Assembly: GCA_037042915.1 (NCBI GenBank) | Contig: CM073201.1 | Span: forward strand, 2,418,001 to 2,482,000 | Length of the DNA: 64,000 nucleotides | Source: Auricularia sp. M13 | Lineage: Eukaryota > Basidiomycota > Agaricomycetes > Auriculariales > Auriculariaceae | Direction of reading: 5' to 3' | Shown: positions 34,907 to 45,488 of the stretch, piece by piece | Position numbering within the stretch: the first letter of the stretch is position 1 | Layout: every line of letters starts with the position of its first letter | Translations under genes and position numbers: made by a program | Notes under the pieces: model-generated | The model's input: the letters and a program-made list of their open reading frames with translations, nothing else | Told to the model about the DNA's origin: nothing | The model's database searches: none

Positions 34907-36426
34907 CTAGGCAAAGCTGACGGTGTGCGTCCTGCCCCTTTCATCCTTCATGTCCAGACTCGACCTGTCGTCGTGCTGGACCTGTTGGTGCACGTCGATC
35001 TGAATCTTGACCATCTCCACATCTGTCTTGGTCTGCCCTTCCGTGCCGTTGATCGAGCGGGTCATGTAGGTCGAGGCTGGTGGGCGAGGCATCTTGGAAA
35101 AGATTCCGCCGCGAGTGCGAGAGCCGGACTTCGACCTGTCCCGACCGTGCGAGGAGCCGTGATCGGATGAGTGGACGAGCTCAATGCGCTCGCTCAGCGA
35201 GGTAACTATGTAACAGTTAGAACCTGCCCGACGCAATTTCTTGCGAAAAGAATACCCACTGATGCGCTGAGCCAGAATGGACGCCATGGCCCCGTAGAAC
35301 ACGACCATGATCGTTTGCCTGCTGGGGTCCTGAGAACGCAATGACATGAGTTTCTAGATGGCTAAGCGTCCACGGCAGAGCATACCGGAATGAGTAGGAA
35401 CACCAGGTTGAGGATATGGATGACGACCATGAGGAAGAAGAAGCCCAGACCGCTGCGATGAGAAGTCAGTGTTCTGAGTCCGGGGAGAGCACGAAGAGTC
35501 GACGCACTCGGACAGGAGAATGAACGAGATGCCGCTAACGCCAGCCTTGATGTTCAAAACGAGCTTGTACGTGCCCAGAGTGCAGGCAAGGACATCGTAA
35601 AGCTGACAGGGAATGAGTTCAGCCACAAATCATTGAAATGAACTGACGAACCATGTTCACGAGGGCGAAGGGCCACTTGAGTGCGAAAACGTTGTCCGTC
35701 CCCGAGGCTCCTGTGCAGCCACCGTTGTTGGAGACGGGGATTTGCATGAACGCTGACGGGTAGGAAAAGATGACATGAGGGATGAGAGCGACACTCATGA
35801 TGATGAGAACGGTCTGCGCCGCTGGCGTGAGCACAGTCCTCCGCAACCGAAAGACTGTGCGATGCGGCGTACCCGGTTCCTGTGCCAGATAGCCCAAGTA
35901 CGCCAGAGGAAAGTGAGTGCCGACGCAGATGCCACGCTCGCACGGAAGAATCCACCACTAACAGCCGGGAATGGTAAGGTCGTGCGAGAGGGAGGCAGGG
36001 CAAGTACACACAGAGGCACAATTGATTTGCAAGACGCTTGCGTAAAGTTCTTGCCAAAGAACAACACGCTGGTCGAGACCATGTACGCAGCACCGAGGTA
36101 TCTGTGGAACTGTCAATCGACACGGATGGGATCGGCTATGGAAGGAGCGTACCGTGCTGCGATGAACAGAGCGCATGCAACGGATATCCGAGGCCAGTTT
36201 TGACGGCGATACAACCGGTATTCACTGCGGGAGCAGTCAATCTCTAGACGGGTGGGCGGAACATAACTATAGAAGAATAAGAACGCACCTGGGCAATGTG
36301 ATGATCCAGTCGTATGCGAATATGCATACACTCATGAGGCGCATGCCAGCCTGCAAGAAATCGTGAGCGCGGATCGCCGAGCCTGAACAGATGCCATCAT
36401 ACCTGGGGAGTAAGTTTCATGGACAT
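34907..36426 (-). CDS. Seven-helix membrane protein of the DUF6533 type, copy A
   Basis: Basidiomycete-expanded integral membrane protein of unknown role. It starts MSMKLTPQ at 36426. After an intron it reads AGMRLMSVCIFAYDWIITLP, then (intron with GT donor) SEYRLYRRQNWPRISVACA, matching the tyrosine-Asp and Glu pattern at the start of DUF6533. Further helices include LGAAYMVSTSVLFF, FLWRTWAIWHRNRVRR, VLIIMSVALIPHVIFSYP, VLACTLGTYKLVLNIKAG and FFFLMVVIHILNLVFLLIP. The hydrophilic Ser/Arg-rich tail (DRSKSGSRTRGG) ends TVSFA at TAG 34907. It has at least eight exons. It forms a head-to-tail tandem pair with 37238-38747, matching along its whole length. Loop motif NNGGCTGASGTD is shared. No function is claimed. 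Confidence 0.75.
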
Positions 36427-37237
36427 GCTGGATTGAAGACGAGGAAGACGACCTGCCCAGCGTTCGAAGAGCGAGGTTGGGCTTTATAAAGTATCGATCC
36501 CTAGCAGCGGGATTAGCGTATTGCCAATCGACCCGAATGCAGGGTGCACTAGAATGTCAGGATCCATTAGTGTATATCGTAGTCTCAATGAACCTCGTGC
36601 ATGCCATAACCATTGTGCCTCGGCCGCCCCAGCGTGGAACCCACAACGCAGCTCAGTAGTACACCGTCGATCAGACCTGAGAAGTGATTGATATCCTAGC
36701 CGGCGTGCTTGAAACAGCAGCGGGTAAGAGGATAACTTGAAGACATCCTGCCTACTGTCAAAGCGGCTCAAAGGCAATCCCTGCGGTGCTGTGTGAATGC
36801 GCGCAGAATCTAAGAGGGGTCGTACTATGACGGTCTGATGGGACCAACTTGACTAGTCAAATTCTCCAGCGACAACTGTATGAACGGTGCTGCATCTGAC
36901 GGCCGGGAACACGTTCGTCGGCGACAGCACGATGTGAACATGATAGCCTGACTTGTAGCAACATTAGCATGGGTGAGCTCTGGATTCTGAGGTCTGAAGA
37001 CGTACCTAGATCGAACTCGGCGAGCCTCCTATCCGCCAGACATAGTCAATGCTTAGCGCTATCCAAGAACTCACTTGATCTTCAGTGTCGCCATATGTTG
37101 ACGTAGGTGGGCACGAGCAAATTTTCAAATCACCATAATCGTCATATTTATGCGAAGGCAGGCATGCTATCGTATCCAAGCGCCTTTATCCTCACCCTTA
37201 TATGTCGGGACGCTCCCAATGCCCAATGCTTGAATGT
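36427..37237. other. Spacer between the two DUF6533-type genes
   Basis: 811 bp holding the promoter of copy A and the 3' flank of copy B. No reading frame or repeat of note. Confidence 0.55.
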
Positions 37238-38747
37238 CTAAGCGAAACTGACTGTGTGAGTACGCCCTCGGTCGTCCTTCATGTCCAGGCTCGAGCCATC
37301 GTCGTGCTGGACCTGTTTGTGCACGTCAATCTGGATCTTGACCATCTCGACGTCCGGCTTGGTGTGCGCCTCGGTTCCGTTCATCGACCGCGTCATGAAC
37401 GTCGACGGCGGCGGACGAGGCATCTTGGAGAAGACGCCCCCGCGAGTGCGAGAGCCGGACTTTGACCGGTCGCGCGCCGTGTGAGAGGAGCCATGGTCGG
37501 AGGTGTGGATGATTTCCGTGCGCTCGCTCAACGAGGTGACTGTAACTGTCTGAGTACTCGCTGGAAGACGCGCAGCAGTGATGGTGTCTTACTGATGCGC
37601 TGCGCAAGGATGGAGGTGACGACGCTCTGGAAAGTCACGATGACGGTTTGTTTACTGGGGTCCTACAACCCAGTCAGTATTAGCGCAGGTCAGACAGCAT
37701 CGGTGCGACCCACCGGAACGAGCAAAAAGCACAGATTGAGGATGTGAATTACGACCATCAGGAAGAAGTAGCCGAGGCCACTGGTGAGCATGTCAGACCT
37801 CAAATGTTGCATTCGCAGAGGACGAGAATGGCACGTACTCTCCGAGCAAAATGAACGATATACCGCTGATACCAGCTTTGATATTCAGAACGAGCTTGTA
37901 AGTGCCCAAAATGCACGCAAGGACATCATAAAGCTAGCGGAGGCTCAGTCAAAGATGTGCGTAATGCGGAAATTCTGGGACGAACCAGATTGACCAGCGC
38001 GAAAGGCCACTTGAGCGCGAAGGCGCTGTCCGTACCCGAGGCGCCTGTGCAGCCTCCATTCTCGGAGATTGGGATTTGCATGAACGCGGACGGATACGAG
38101 AAGATAATCTGAGGGATGAGAGCGAGACCCATGATGATGAGGATGTTCTGATCGGTGCGATGAGCGCACACCATGGACAATGCGGATTCGACGAACTCTA
38201 TTCCTCTGCCAGATCGCCCACGTACGCCACAAAAAGATCAGGGCCGACGTAGTCGAGACGCAACCGCGGAAGAATCCACCGCTGACAGTCGAAGGTGAGC
38301 TCATGGACTTGCTCGTGACAATAGCACTCACAGGGGCACGATTGACTTGCAAGACGACGGCGTAAACGTCTTCGAAAAGAACAACACGCTGGTCGAAATG
38401 ATGTACGCGGCGCCGAAATAGCTGAAAGGAAACGTTGTCAGAATCAAATGACTTTGTTCATGGATGCGGCTCACCGAGCTGCAATGAACAACCCACACGC
38501 AACGGACACTCGCGGCCACGCCTGACGGCGGTACAAACGGTATTCACTACGACAACAGTTAGCCTGGCAAGTACGCAGCACGATCGACGAAAGGGACGCG
38601 CCTCGGTAAAGTGACGAGCCAATCGTAGGCAAATATGCACGCGCTCATGAGGCGCATGCCAGCCTAGACATTCCGGGTCAACTGTTATGATCATGAAGTA
38701 ACCTGCTCGCCGCGTACCTGGGGCGTGAGCTTGATGGCGGACGACAT
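37238..38747 (-). CDS. Seven-helix membrane protein of the DUF6533 type, copy B
   Basis: Tandem paralogue of 34907-36426. It starts MSSAIKLTPQ at 38747. Exon 2 reads AGMRLMSACIFAYDWLVTLP and joins SEYRLYRRQAWPRVSVACG through an intron whose donor is GC (CCGAG|GCGCGT at 38601-38600). The paralogue has GT at the same place. Later blocks are GAAYIISTSVLFF, SGGFFRGCVSTTSALIFL, NILIIMGLALIPQIIFSYP, QIPISENGGCTGASGTD and FLMVVIHILNLCFLL. The tail GVFSKMPRPPPSTFMTRSMN is nearly identical to copy A (GIFSKMPRPPASTYMTRSIN), and the stop is at 37238. The similarity across exons and intron positions points to local gene duplication. Whether the middle exons are all intact was not checked base by base. 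Confidence 0.72.
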
Positions 38748-39368
38748 GGTGTGGGGTGCGCCTGCAGCACGAAGGCTGCCCACTGGAGGCTTATATCACC
38801 AGGACTGATGATTCGTCAGTGAGAAAATGAGGGCATGTTCGACTTAGGCTCACTTAAAGGAACGCTAGCCATGCCGTGAGTCCTAGTTTCGGCGACCTGG
38901 GCGCCGTACCAAGCTGCTGACTGCTTGGCGAATTTGGCGAATGCGCATCCGCTTAGAGCGAGGAAGAAGAATGCCCGTGGTGGTATGGCATGGAATATCT
39001 CGCGTGCGCGAGAGTCGATCGGCGACGCGTCGACCGCGGAGACATGAAGAGCAGGTGAAGGGCCGCAGTGAGGGCTCTTGTGCGTCACGAGGATGTGGGG
39101 AAAGACTGAAGATTAAATGCAGGCACGATTACGTGGGCCTGGGGTAAAGGAGGTGGGCGATGACTCTCGCGTAATAGTTGCCCAATGTTCAACATCTGCA
39201 ACCTGCTAGTCGGCATGCATGCACGAGCACGGGCACGTCGGAGGATTTACACATACCTTTTCGCGTTAGAAAGCCATTCCACGATGTCTGCAGATCGTAA
39301 ATAACTCCACGGAAAACGAAAAATACATAGAATAATCTCACTTGTAGATAACACATAGACGGAGTCAA
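38748..39368. other. Intergenic stretch without supported gene
   Basis: Holds the promoter of DUF6533 copy B and the 3' flank of the TPP1-like gene. A 90-codon minus-strand frame (38816-39088) has no known motif and is not claimed. Confidence 0.5.
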
Positions 39369-42321
39369 TCATCTCGAGGACCTCGCGCGTTCATCCGCCT
39401 CCCGTTGAAGCCTCTGGCCCAGCCTGAGCAACATGTCCATGACGTCTTGTAAGAGCAGGTGCGGTGTTTGGATATGCGACCCTTCTTCGTCAACGGCAGG
39501 CACAGGCTCGTCGGGCACCGGTAATCGCGTTTCGGAAGAGCGATTTTGCAGTTGGACCGGACTTGGCGACTCAGTCTTCACTGGCGGTGCCGCGGATGGT
39601 GCCACGCCGGCCAGACGATTGGCAGCAGATTCGAATGGCCCTGATTCCATAGCAATAGCAAGACCAAGGCGTCGCGCGAAGGGCCTCTTCGAGCTGGAAG
39701 GCCCGGCATCTGCATCATCTCGCGCCGTCCTGCTCGCGTGATTATCTGGAGGCTGGCGCTGCACGGCGACAGGGCGTTCGGCGGCCGCCTTGGAGACGCT
39801 GGACCGCGGCCGCTTCGAAGCTTTGTCCCGGTTGTCCACCGTTTTCCGCGCGCGTGCAGAGCGACTGCGCGACACGGCCGCCGAGGATTCGCGTGTGGTG
39901 GTGATGGTCGCCGTCGCCACCGCTGCCGCAGGCTCCGCCTCGCCGTCCGCGGGCTCCGCGCTCCGCCGCGCGCGTTTTCCACGGGCGACCGCGACGTCCT
40001 CTCCTCTCGAGCGCGTTTCCTTGTCGCGTGGCCACTATCATGCGTGACAGACGCGAGCATTGCGCCTGCATCGTCCGGCTCTGCGCTGCGCCGCGCGCGT
40101 TTCACAGCAGGCGACGGCGTCGTTCCGTCTTCACGCGCGCGTTTCCTGGTTATTCTGTCGCCATTATCGACATCCCGAACGGCAGACAAGAGCAACGCCT
40201 CAGTAGCCGCGTCGTCGTCGTCCATGAGCTCAGCCAATTGCATACTGCCAGCCAGCTCGGGCTCGGGCTCAGGTTCGGGTTCGGGAACGTCGACGTCCAT
40301 GGCAACCTGAATCCCAGGCGGCGCGTGTTGCGGTTGCGGTTGCGGTTGCGACTGCGACTCGGTGGATTCAGTGATGGAGTCTACGACCACTGCTTCAGGC
40401 TTCGGCTCTTGCGCTTGCGCAGGCTGCGGCTGGGAGAGCGACTGGGACGTGGACTGCGTGAGCGAGTCGTTGCCGTCCGCAGCTGCGGGGGCTGCGGCGC
40501 CGCCGAACTGGATTCGAGCACGGTGTCGCTGACATGCGTCGGGGCGGCGGAGGACCGCGGTTGCGGCGCGGGCGAGGATCGCAATTGCTGGGAGCTCTGC
40601 GCGGCGGACTGCGATAGCGAGCCGTGCGCGTTGTTGGAGTTCTGGGACAGCGGCTGCGAGCCGTGTGCGGCGGACTGCGACTGCGACTGTGACTGCGAGT
40701 TGGTCGCGCGCGAGGACGGGTCCGAGTTGGGCACCAGGATGATGGGCTGCGTGGGCGGCCGCGGCGTCGCGAAGACGAACTTGTCCTCCGCCTGCTCAAC
40801 CTCCTCCTCATCACCATCATCATCTCCTCCCACCGGTGCAACTGGCGACGTGGGCCATTCTATCTGTTCGTCGTCGTCGTCGTCGTCGTCCAGCTCTTCC
40901 GGAGGACCCAGCTCCGGCGACATGGCTGCGGAGGTCGCGGTCTGCGTGGGCAAACTCGATGGCAGTTCGTGTAAGGGAGAGGATGATGGAAGGGCCGTCA
41001 TTCGCGCGGCCGGTGATGTCGCTGCCATGCTGCCCAGGTCGAGTGCGTCCCGGTTGCGTTGTGCTGTTGATGTACAGCAGTTAGACGCGCGAGACAGCTG
41101 CTAGTAAAACTTCCTCACGCAGTGCGGGCAGCGGACGTCCTGCTGGCCGCGATGCCAGATTGCTCCGTGCGGCTTCTTCGTCGGTAGGAAACTCTGCGAA
41201 TGGATGTTAATGCGGGTTTTAACACTGGCAAGAGATGAGTATAAAGGGCATACCGATATTCTTGAGTATTTCGCATTGTTCATCGGGCACGAGGTACCAC
41301 TTCATCTTGAGCGATCGCTTCTATCCTTGCGAAACAAGATCATCAGTCCCTCGAGCGCTGGGACACTAGTCGAAAGGGATACGACGCACACCCCAGGCCG
41401 CTCTGTAGTCAGCAAGTCCTTTCTCCTTGACGGAACGTTCTTTGGCCTTGTCCTTCTTGGAGGTCTCGCGAGGTTTGGCGGAGCGACTTGGGTTGCTGTT
41501 CTTGCGTTGATGCTGGTTCGCCCCGCGTTCTCGTTCTCGGGGAATGAGACCCGCGACGATGGTGCTGCCGTTTCGGGAAGGTTTGCGCCCAACGTTGGCC
41601 TTGCGGCGCTGTTCTTCTTCGAGGAGAGCCTCTGTTACCGCGTTGGAGAACGACCTGAGAGATGGCGCAATGTGAGCAAGACGGCTAGCGAAGCGTGGAT
41701 AACGAGACACACTGTTGAGCATCGTGGTCGCCGCGCAGAGCGCGAACCCACGTTCTGACGGTTGCGTCGTCCATGATCGGTTTGGGGTCCTTGAAAGGGT
41801 TCTCGCCCGCCGATCCAACGTATTCTATCACGTTGACGCGCATGGCCAGGCGCGCGTCGCGCTCGATGGCGGACCGGTTGACGGGGAGACACTGGCACAC
41901 GAACGCCATCGGGCTCACGCGGAATATGCCCCCAGTGAGCTTCGTCATCGCGGAACAGTTTGCGCTAGAACAAGTTCTCGGTCAGTTGCTGCTGGCAGGA
42001 CTTGTCCGAGTCTGAGACAACACACCGGACGATGGCGTCGACCGAGTGCGCGGGGATGTGGACGGGAATGTGCCACTGCCCGTCGGAAATCTCAGCCCAG
42101 AGCCCGCCAGGCGGGCCGTTGGGGTCTTCGTTCACCTCGTACGTGCGGAACTATGCATAGCCCGCCAGAATCAGCACCGGCAATGCATGTCGAGGCAGCG
42201 CGCGCACGTAGATGAGCTGGCATATGCGCACGGTGGACTTGACGCCCTCCATGTCAAGCGCCTGGTTCTGGGCGTGTTCGAGGATGTACTGTCTCAGCCA
42301 TGGCCGGAGCGTTTCGGACAT
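39369..42321 (-). CDS. Candidate shelterin TPP1/Est3-like OB-fold telomere protein
   Basis: Model: 42321-42208, 42150-42026, 41964-41713, 41654-41390, 41320-41254, 41193-41119, 41063-39369. It starts MSETLRPWLRQYILEHA, matching the start of TPP1/ACD OB folds, then RICQLIY, FRTYEVNEDPNGPPGGLWAE, ISDGQWHIPVHIPAHSVDAI and TGGIFRVSPMAFVCQCLP. ARLAMRVNVIEYVGS closes the fold, and a basic linker follows. KMKWYLVPDEQCEILKNIEF leads to a long disordered tail with poly-Asp, SQSQSQ and EPEPEP repeats and the ending DVMDMLLRLGQRLQREADE. Two apparent stops in the OB fold vanish when the introns are removed. The tail needs two one-base frame shifts, at a C5 run (40487-40491) and an A4 run (39975-39978). 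Identity rests on OB-fold pattern and domain order only. An in-frame upstream ATG at 42372 is an alternative start. Confidence 0.55.
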
Positions 42322-42838
42322 GGGCGATGAGAACGCGTTCAGAGACGCATCGCGCTTCCAAACTCCGGTCACTCCGCCCTTTCATTTCGTTGGCGCTCAT
42401 TTGTGGATAGCAGTGCCTGTAAGACGGCGACTAGCATACGATAGTACTGCAAAAGGCAGCTGGCAGGAACTGTAGGCCGCTCTGAGGCCGGGTTCACTTC
42501 ACATTGAGCAGAAGGACATTCGTAGGGAGCCGCAATTCGTCATAGCCGTATCGTTCGCGTTGCGCAAATTTCGGTCAGTTAGTTCTGGCAGCCTGGCTGT
42601 GCGAGGGTCGACAGTGCACAGTCTGTGCCATAGCCAAAGCGATTCGGACATCGACGATGAGATCGAGAGCACTTTCAGACATACACTGTCGCAAAACTGG
42701 ATCCGGCTTGGCTCATCTCTTGCGCGGGCTAGCATGTCTGTGCTCGAAATGGGATTTCTATCTTACAGAGTAACATGGAATACATTGACAGAGGAGGTCA
42801 GAAGGCGGGCATGCAAAAAGCCAACGCGCCGAAGCATT
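42322..42838. other. Spacer between the TPP1-like gene and the FunK1 tail relic
   Basis: 517 bp with short frames on both strands but no motif. The upper end is likely the promoter of the TPP1-like gene. Confidence 0.45.
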
Positions 42839-43122
42839 CTAGTCCGAGACGCCTTTGCAAAACCAGAGCGTGCGATCCTTCCATACCTTGAGGCGAAGCG
42901 CGTATGCGGAGCGCACATCCGCGTGCAGTTTGTGCTGGTATCTCTTCGCAGACTGCACGAGGCTGTGAGCGCTCGGGTCGTCCTTCAAAGACTCAGCCGC
43001 TGGAGTGTCGGGCACGTGCGGCTTTTGCTTGTCTCCAGTGCGCTTCTTGCCGGGTGGGCCGCTCTCGCTCACGCTAATCGACGTCTTCCGCTTGTTCGAC
43101 GCGTTGGAGGCGCCCGACCTAT
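42839..43122 (-). pseudogene. Orphan C-terminal fragment of a FunK1 kinase gene
   Basis: About 94 codons read SNKRKTSISVSESGPPGKKR, then VQSAKRYQHKLHADVRSAYA, LRLKVWKDRTLWFCKGVSD and a stop at 42839. This aligns with the last part of the FunK1 gene at 58272: SNKRKAS, ARQARRYVHELHLHDRSAHA, LRLKTLKDRMFWFTKGY. No kinase domain lies upstream within the 550 bp before the SPE2 gene, so only the tail remains. It could also be a terminal exon captured by another transcript, but no partner exon was found. The tail itself is not visibly broken. Confidence 0.6.
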
Positions 43123-43674
43123 GTAGACTGAGTTTGGTAACATGCAGCTATTCGTGCCATGAGTGGAAGAACCGTCTTCGAACACGCCAATGAACACCAA
43201 CGTAAAGGTAGCATGTTGACCAGAAAACCTAAGCCGACGACCAGACGGGCACAGTTCACAGGAGTGAGTCACGGGAGAGCGGGATTCGTGAGGGGTTAGC
43301 AGTGTCATGAGAATGAGCGCTGAAGCTGTGATGGGCGGAGAAATTGAGGGCGAAGGGAATTCGACGCGGCAGCCATCGTCGTCGTCGACAGTGAGCAGTC
43401 CCAAGCCAGAGGAGAACCAAGGCCACAGTGCAAGTTCAAGTTAGGAGTTGTTTTCGGCCGGGACCGTGAAAATTTTGAGCATTGCCCTTGAGCGAGACAA
43501 GTTCTTGACTTGCGCTGCCCTCTACCTACCACCCGTTCCATGCGCTCGAACAACCTGAACATCTGGTCTCGCGCAATCGCCAACTGCTGAGGTCCCCCAC
43601 ACGCCATAGACACCCTATAGTCCATCCTCGCAGCCGCATATACTCCAGCTGCTCGCTGTCGCTGACAACTTGCT
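43123..43674. promoter_or_regulatory. Promoter and 5' leader of the SPE2 gene
   Basis: 552 bp between the FunK1 tail and the SPE2 start. The last 250 bp is C/T-rich and carries the small upstream reading frame at 43540-43590. No other gene was seen. Confidence 0.45.
43540..43590 (+). promoter_or_regulatory. Upstream reading frame in the SPE2 leader
   Basis: ATG at 43540 opens a 16-codon frame (MRSNNLNIWSRAIANC) ending TGA at 43588-43590, 84 bases before the main start. AdoMet decarboxylase transcripts in animals and plants carry regulatory upstream frames that sense polyamines. Whether this one acts the same way is inference, and its place within the mRNA depends on the unknown start of transcription. 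Confidence 0.4.
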
Positions 43675-45220
43675 ATGGGCGCATCGGACAACATCGCGCC
43701 CTTTGAGGGCCCCGAGAAGCTGCTGGAGATCTGGTTCGCGCCGTATGCCTCGGCCATGCCGCCCGTGCTCGACCAGCCGGACGCTGTCAAAGGCGACGCC
43801 GGCCGCATGGGGCTGCGCTGCGTCAAGCGCCACGTGTGGGAGGACATGCTCGACCTCGTCAAGTGCAAGGTACTCAGCGTCGTCGAGGGCTCGCAGATAG
43901 ACGCCTACTTGCTCAGGTGAGGCGCGTTGGCTCGAGCGGGGACGGATGCTCAAGGTTTCTGGCCGGCAGCGAGTCGTCGCTGTTCGTGTTCCCGCACAAG
44001 CTGATCCTCAAGACATGCGGCACGACGCTGAACCTGCTCGGCCTGCCGCGCATCCTGGCCATCGCGGCCAACGTCTGCGACGTGCACAGGGTCTGGCGCT
44101 GCTTCTACTCGCGCAAGAGTTTCATGTTCCCCGAGCGCCAGAGCGGCCCGCACCGGGACTGGGGCGCAGAGGTCGAGTATCTCGACGACATCTTCAAGGA
44201 TTCCGGCGGCGGCGCTGCCTACACCGTTGGAAAGGTCAACGGCGACCACTGGCTGCTGTACATGACGACGCCGCACCCGCCGGACCCCGACATGGACCTC
44301 GAGGAAGAGGACGACGGCCCGGAGGACTACACCATCGAGCTGCTCATGTCCGACCTCGCACCCGCCGCCCGCGAGCCCTTCTTCACCGACGGCGAATTCC
44401 ACGCTGGTGCGTCGACTGAGGAGGAGAACGCCGTTGAGCAGGCACATGCGCTGGCGCTCTCGAAGCAACTCGGCATCAGCGCCATCTTCCCCGAGGGCGC
44501 CACGCGACTGGACGCGTACTCGTTCGTCCCGTGCGGGTACAGTGCCAACGCGCTCGTAGCGCTTCCGCCCAGCGACCCAGACGTGCCGCACCAGTCGCAC
44601 CACGTCGAGGAGGGCTACTACACCATCCACGTCACGCCCGAGGAGGGCTGGAGCTACGCGAGCTTTGAGTGCAACGTCCAGCTCAGCAGCGGCGGCGAGC
44701 GTTCGGCCGCGGCGCCCAAAAGAAGGGCAAGGCGCGGATGCCTGACCTCCAGACGCTCGTCCAACGCGTCGTCCAGATCTTTCAGCCAGGCAGGCTCTCG
44801 CTCACGCTCTTCGTCTCTGCGCCGGACTCGCCGCCCGCGTCGCTCGTCTCGTCGCGTTCGACCACGCCCTACGCGTCCGAGTCAGAGTCCAACATGTCGT
44901 CGTCCATCTCGTCGCTGACGTCTGCATCGTCGGTGGAACTGGACAGCGCTGTAGACTCAAAGGAGACGCCGCGCGTCGCGCCGACCACGGCGGCACTCCC
45001 ATCCGCTGCGACGTTCAAGCTCGATGCGCGGGTCGCAGAGGAGGACCTATTTCCCGAGGGCCAAGTCGAGCGCGCCCAACGGGCATTCTACCAGGCGCTT
45101 GCGTCGCGCGGGTACCGTCGCACCGACAAGATCAATTACGAGTTTGGCGGGTACGACCTCGCCTTTGCAAGCTTCGAGCTCAAGAAAACGCGTCCGGCGT
45201 CGAGCCCGCAAGGCGCATAA
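43675..45220 (+). CDS. SPE2: S-adenosylmethionine decarboxylase proenzyme
   Basis: Makes decarboxylated AdoMet, the aminopropyl donor for spermidine and spermine. ATG 43675 opens MGASDNIAPFEGPEKLLEIW. Exon 1 ends at 43916; a 38-base intron (43917-43954) follows. Exon 2 begins FLAGSESSLFVFPHKLILKT, which holds the Glu-Ser self-cleavage site where the Ser becomes the pyruvoyl group. Further blocks are SRKSFMFPERQSGPHRDW, YTVGKVNGDHWLLYMTTP, FVPCGYSANAL and EEGYYTIHVTPEEGWSYASF, then MPDLQTLVQRVVQIFQPGRL, SLTLFVSAPDS and RRTDKINYEFGGYDLAFASF. A long Ser-rich insert sits before the last block. One base appears missing in the AAAA at 44718-44721; with it the reading is APKKKGKARMPDLQ. I take this as a likely sequence error. 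Confidence 0.93.
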
Positions 45221-45488
45221 TGTGTTCACGATCTATATCTGCCTCTATCTTCGTCTCCCTCGCCTCTGTGTCTGTCTAGACTGTAGATTATCAGCGCACA
45301 TCCCAGTGGTTTTATCTCTCACCCTGTGCAAATCGCAAGGCGAGGTTCGTAATACGAAGTTTTAGACTTCCGCCACACCGCCTCTTCCTGTGACTGTATG
45401 CATCACCATTTTATGAACTCTCAACTGAAACCCCAAACACGTCGGGAAGCGAACGCGCCTCCACTTCTTGACCTCTTGCCGTGACACC

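Noticed and set aside
41101-41193. Minus-strand reading with a zinc-ribbon-like end (HRGQQDVRCPHCVRKFY).
   Set aside because: The phase needed to join both flanking exons of the TPP1-like gene uses another frame here, and the TGC is followed by a good donor (GTGAGG). The Cys pairs are off-frame coincidence.
41960-42150. Two apparent in-frame stops in the TPP1-like OB fold, suggesting a dead gene.
   Set aside because: Both fall within short introns with good donors and acceptors (42207-42151 and 42025-41965). Removing them gives an open frame.
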